Shown piece by piece: positions 5,216 through 5,418 of a stretch of 5,418 bases of DNA. Origin of the DNA: Candidatus Falkowiibacteriota bacterium. GTDB taxonomy: Bacteria > Patescibacteriota > Patescibacteriia > CAIXNZ01. The notes under the pieces are model-generated. The model was not told where the DNA came from. It saw only the letters and a program-made list of their open reading frames with translations, and ran no database searches. The DNA lies in the NCBI GenBank assembly GCA_903920975.1, contig CAIXNZ010000021.1, positions 1-5,418 on the forward strand, read 5' to 3'. The stretch's first letter is position 1. Each line of letters starts with the position of its first letter. The position numbers were made by a program, and so were the translations under genes.

Positions 5216-5418
5216 ATGAAGCTAAAAAATCAAAAAGGCACAACTTTGATAGAAACAATATTGTATATTGGATTGCTTAGCATTGTTTTGGTATTTTTAA
5301 TTGGTTTTTTTCAGCAATCCACTTTTTTAAAAGGAAAAATAAGCGACAGAATTGATAATTTGCAAAATGGGCAAAATGCCCTAAATACTATTTCTTGGTA
5401 TTTGCAAAATGCTAAAAG
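5216..5418 (+). CDS. Prepilin-like protein, GspJ/PilW-like, N-terminal part only
   Basis: A reading frame opens at ATG 5216 and stays open to the window edge (67 complete codons). It starts M-K-L-K-N-Q-K-G, giving a type III leader cleaved at G8|T9. The mature start TTLIETILYIGLL has Glu at +5, then a hydrophobic helix to about residue 31, then a polar helix (IDNLQNGQNALNTISWYLQ). The phrase LIETILYIGLL resembles the LLVYIGI pattern common in GspJ/PilW-like minor pilins. This, plus its place as third in the prepilin series, supports that call. It starts 11 nt after the modular pilin stop with no visible Shine-Dalgarno site. The 3' end is missing, so its size and fold cannot be judged. Confidence 0.8.
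   Translation, partial: MKLKNQKGTTLIETILYIGLLSIVLVFLIGFFQQSTFLKGKISDRIDNLQNGQNALNTISWYLQNAK

Noticed and set aside
1..5418. CRISPR array, tRNA, rRNA, insertion sequence or phage attachment site
   Set aside because: No regularly spaced direct repeats, cloverleaf, conserved rRNA segments, transposase motifs or flanking inverted repeats were seen. Nearly all of the window is accounted for by coding sequence.

Overview
The window carries part of a type IV pilus / type II secretion-like assembly locus. All genes are on the + strand. It is AT-rich, tightly packed, uses mostly ATG starts with no visible Shine-Dalgarno site, and encodes a minor pilin-like protein bearing Asp/Cys-rich 'DNDGDGKID' and 'DCDDNN..NP' repeats. 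This combination resembles Candidate Phyla Radiation (Patescibacteria, for example Parcubacteria-type) genomes. That placement is inference from style and motif content, since no rRNA or marker gene is present. TGA serves as a stop (end of pilC), so nothing suggests the recoded UGA=Gly code of some CPR lineages.

Layout: positions 1-58 hold no supportable gene. A clear intrinsic terminator (59-82) closes an upstream unit. A short leader (about 83-149) contains an AT hairpin with a purine-rich, Shine-Dalgarno-like loop. Then come pilB (assembly ATPase, 150-1823), pilC (inner-membrane platform, 1849-2958), a GspH/FimT-like minor pseudopilin (2955-3380, overlapping pilC by ATGA), a 606-residue modular pilin-like protein (3384-5204), and the start of a third prepilin-like gene (5216 to the window end). 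Intergenic gaps are 25, -4, 3 and 11 nt, so these five genes are very probably one operon reading out of the window.

How the parts fit: PilB would hydrolyse ATP at the cytoplasmic face of PilC to extract pilin subunits from the membrane and add them to a fibre. The three prepilins each have a type III leader ending in Gly and a Glu at +5. Their order (H-like, I/V-like, J/W-like) resembles the minor pilin sets that prime assembly and sit at the fibre tip. The middle one is unusual: its pilin module is followed by about 450 residues of extracellular, cysteine-rich, probably calcium-binding and beta-rich sequence. It is a candidate tip adhesin or sensor. No major pilin, prepilin peptidase, retraction ATPase (pilT) or pilMNO genes lie in the window.

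The most interesting object is this modular pilin, particularly a roughly 176-residue segment that appears to be inserted in the middle of a MopE-type metal-binding repeat.
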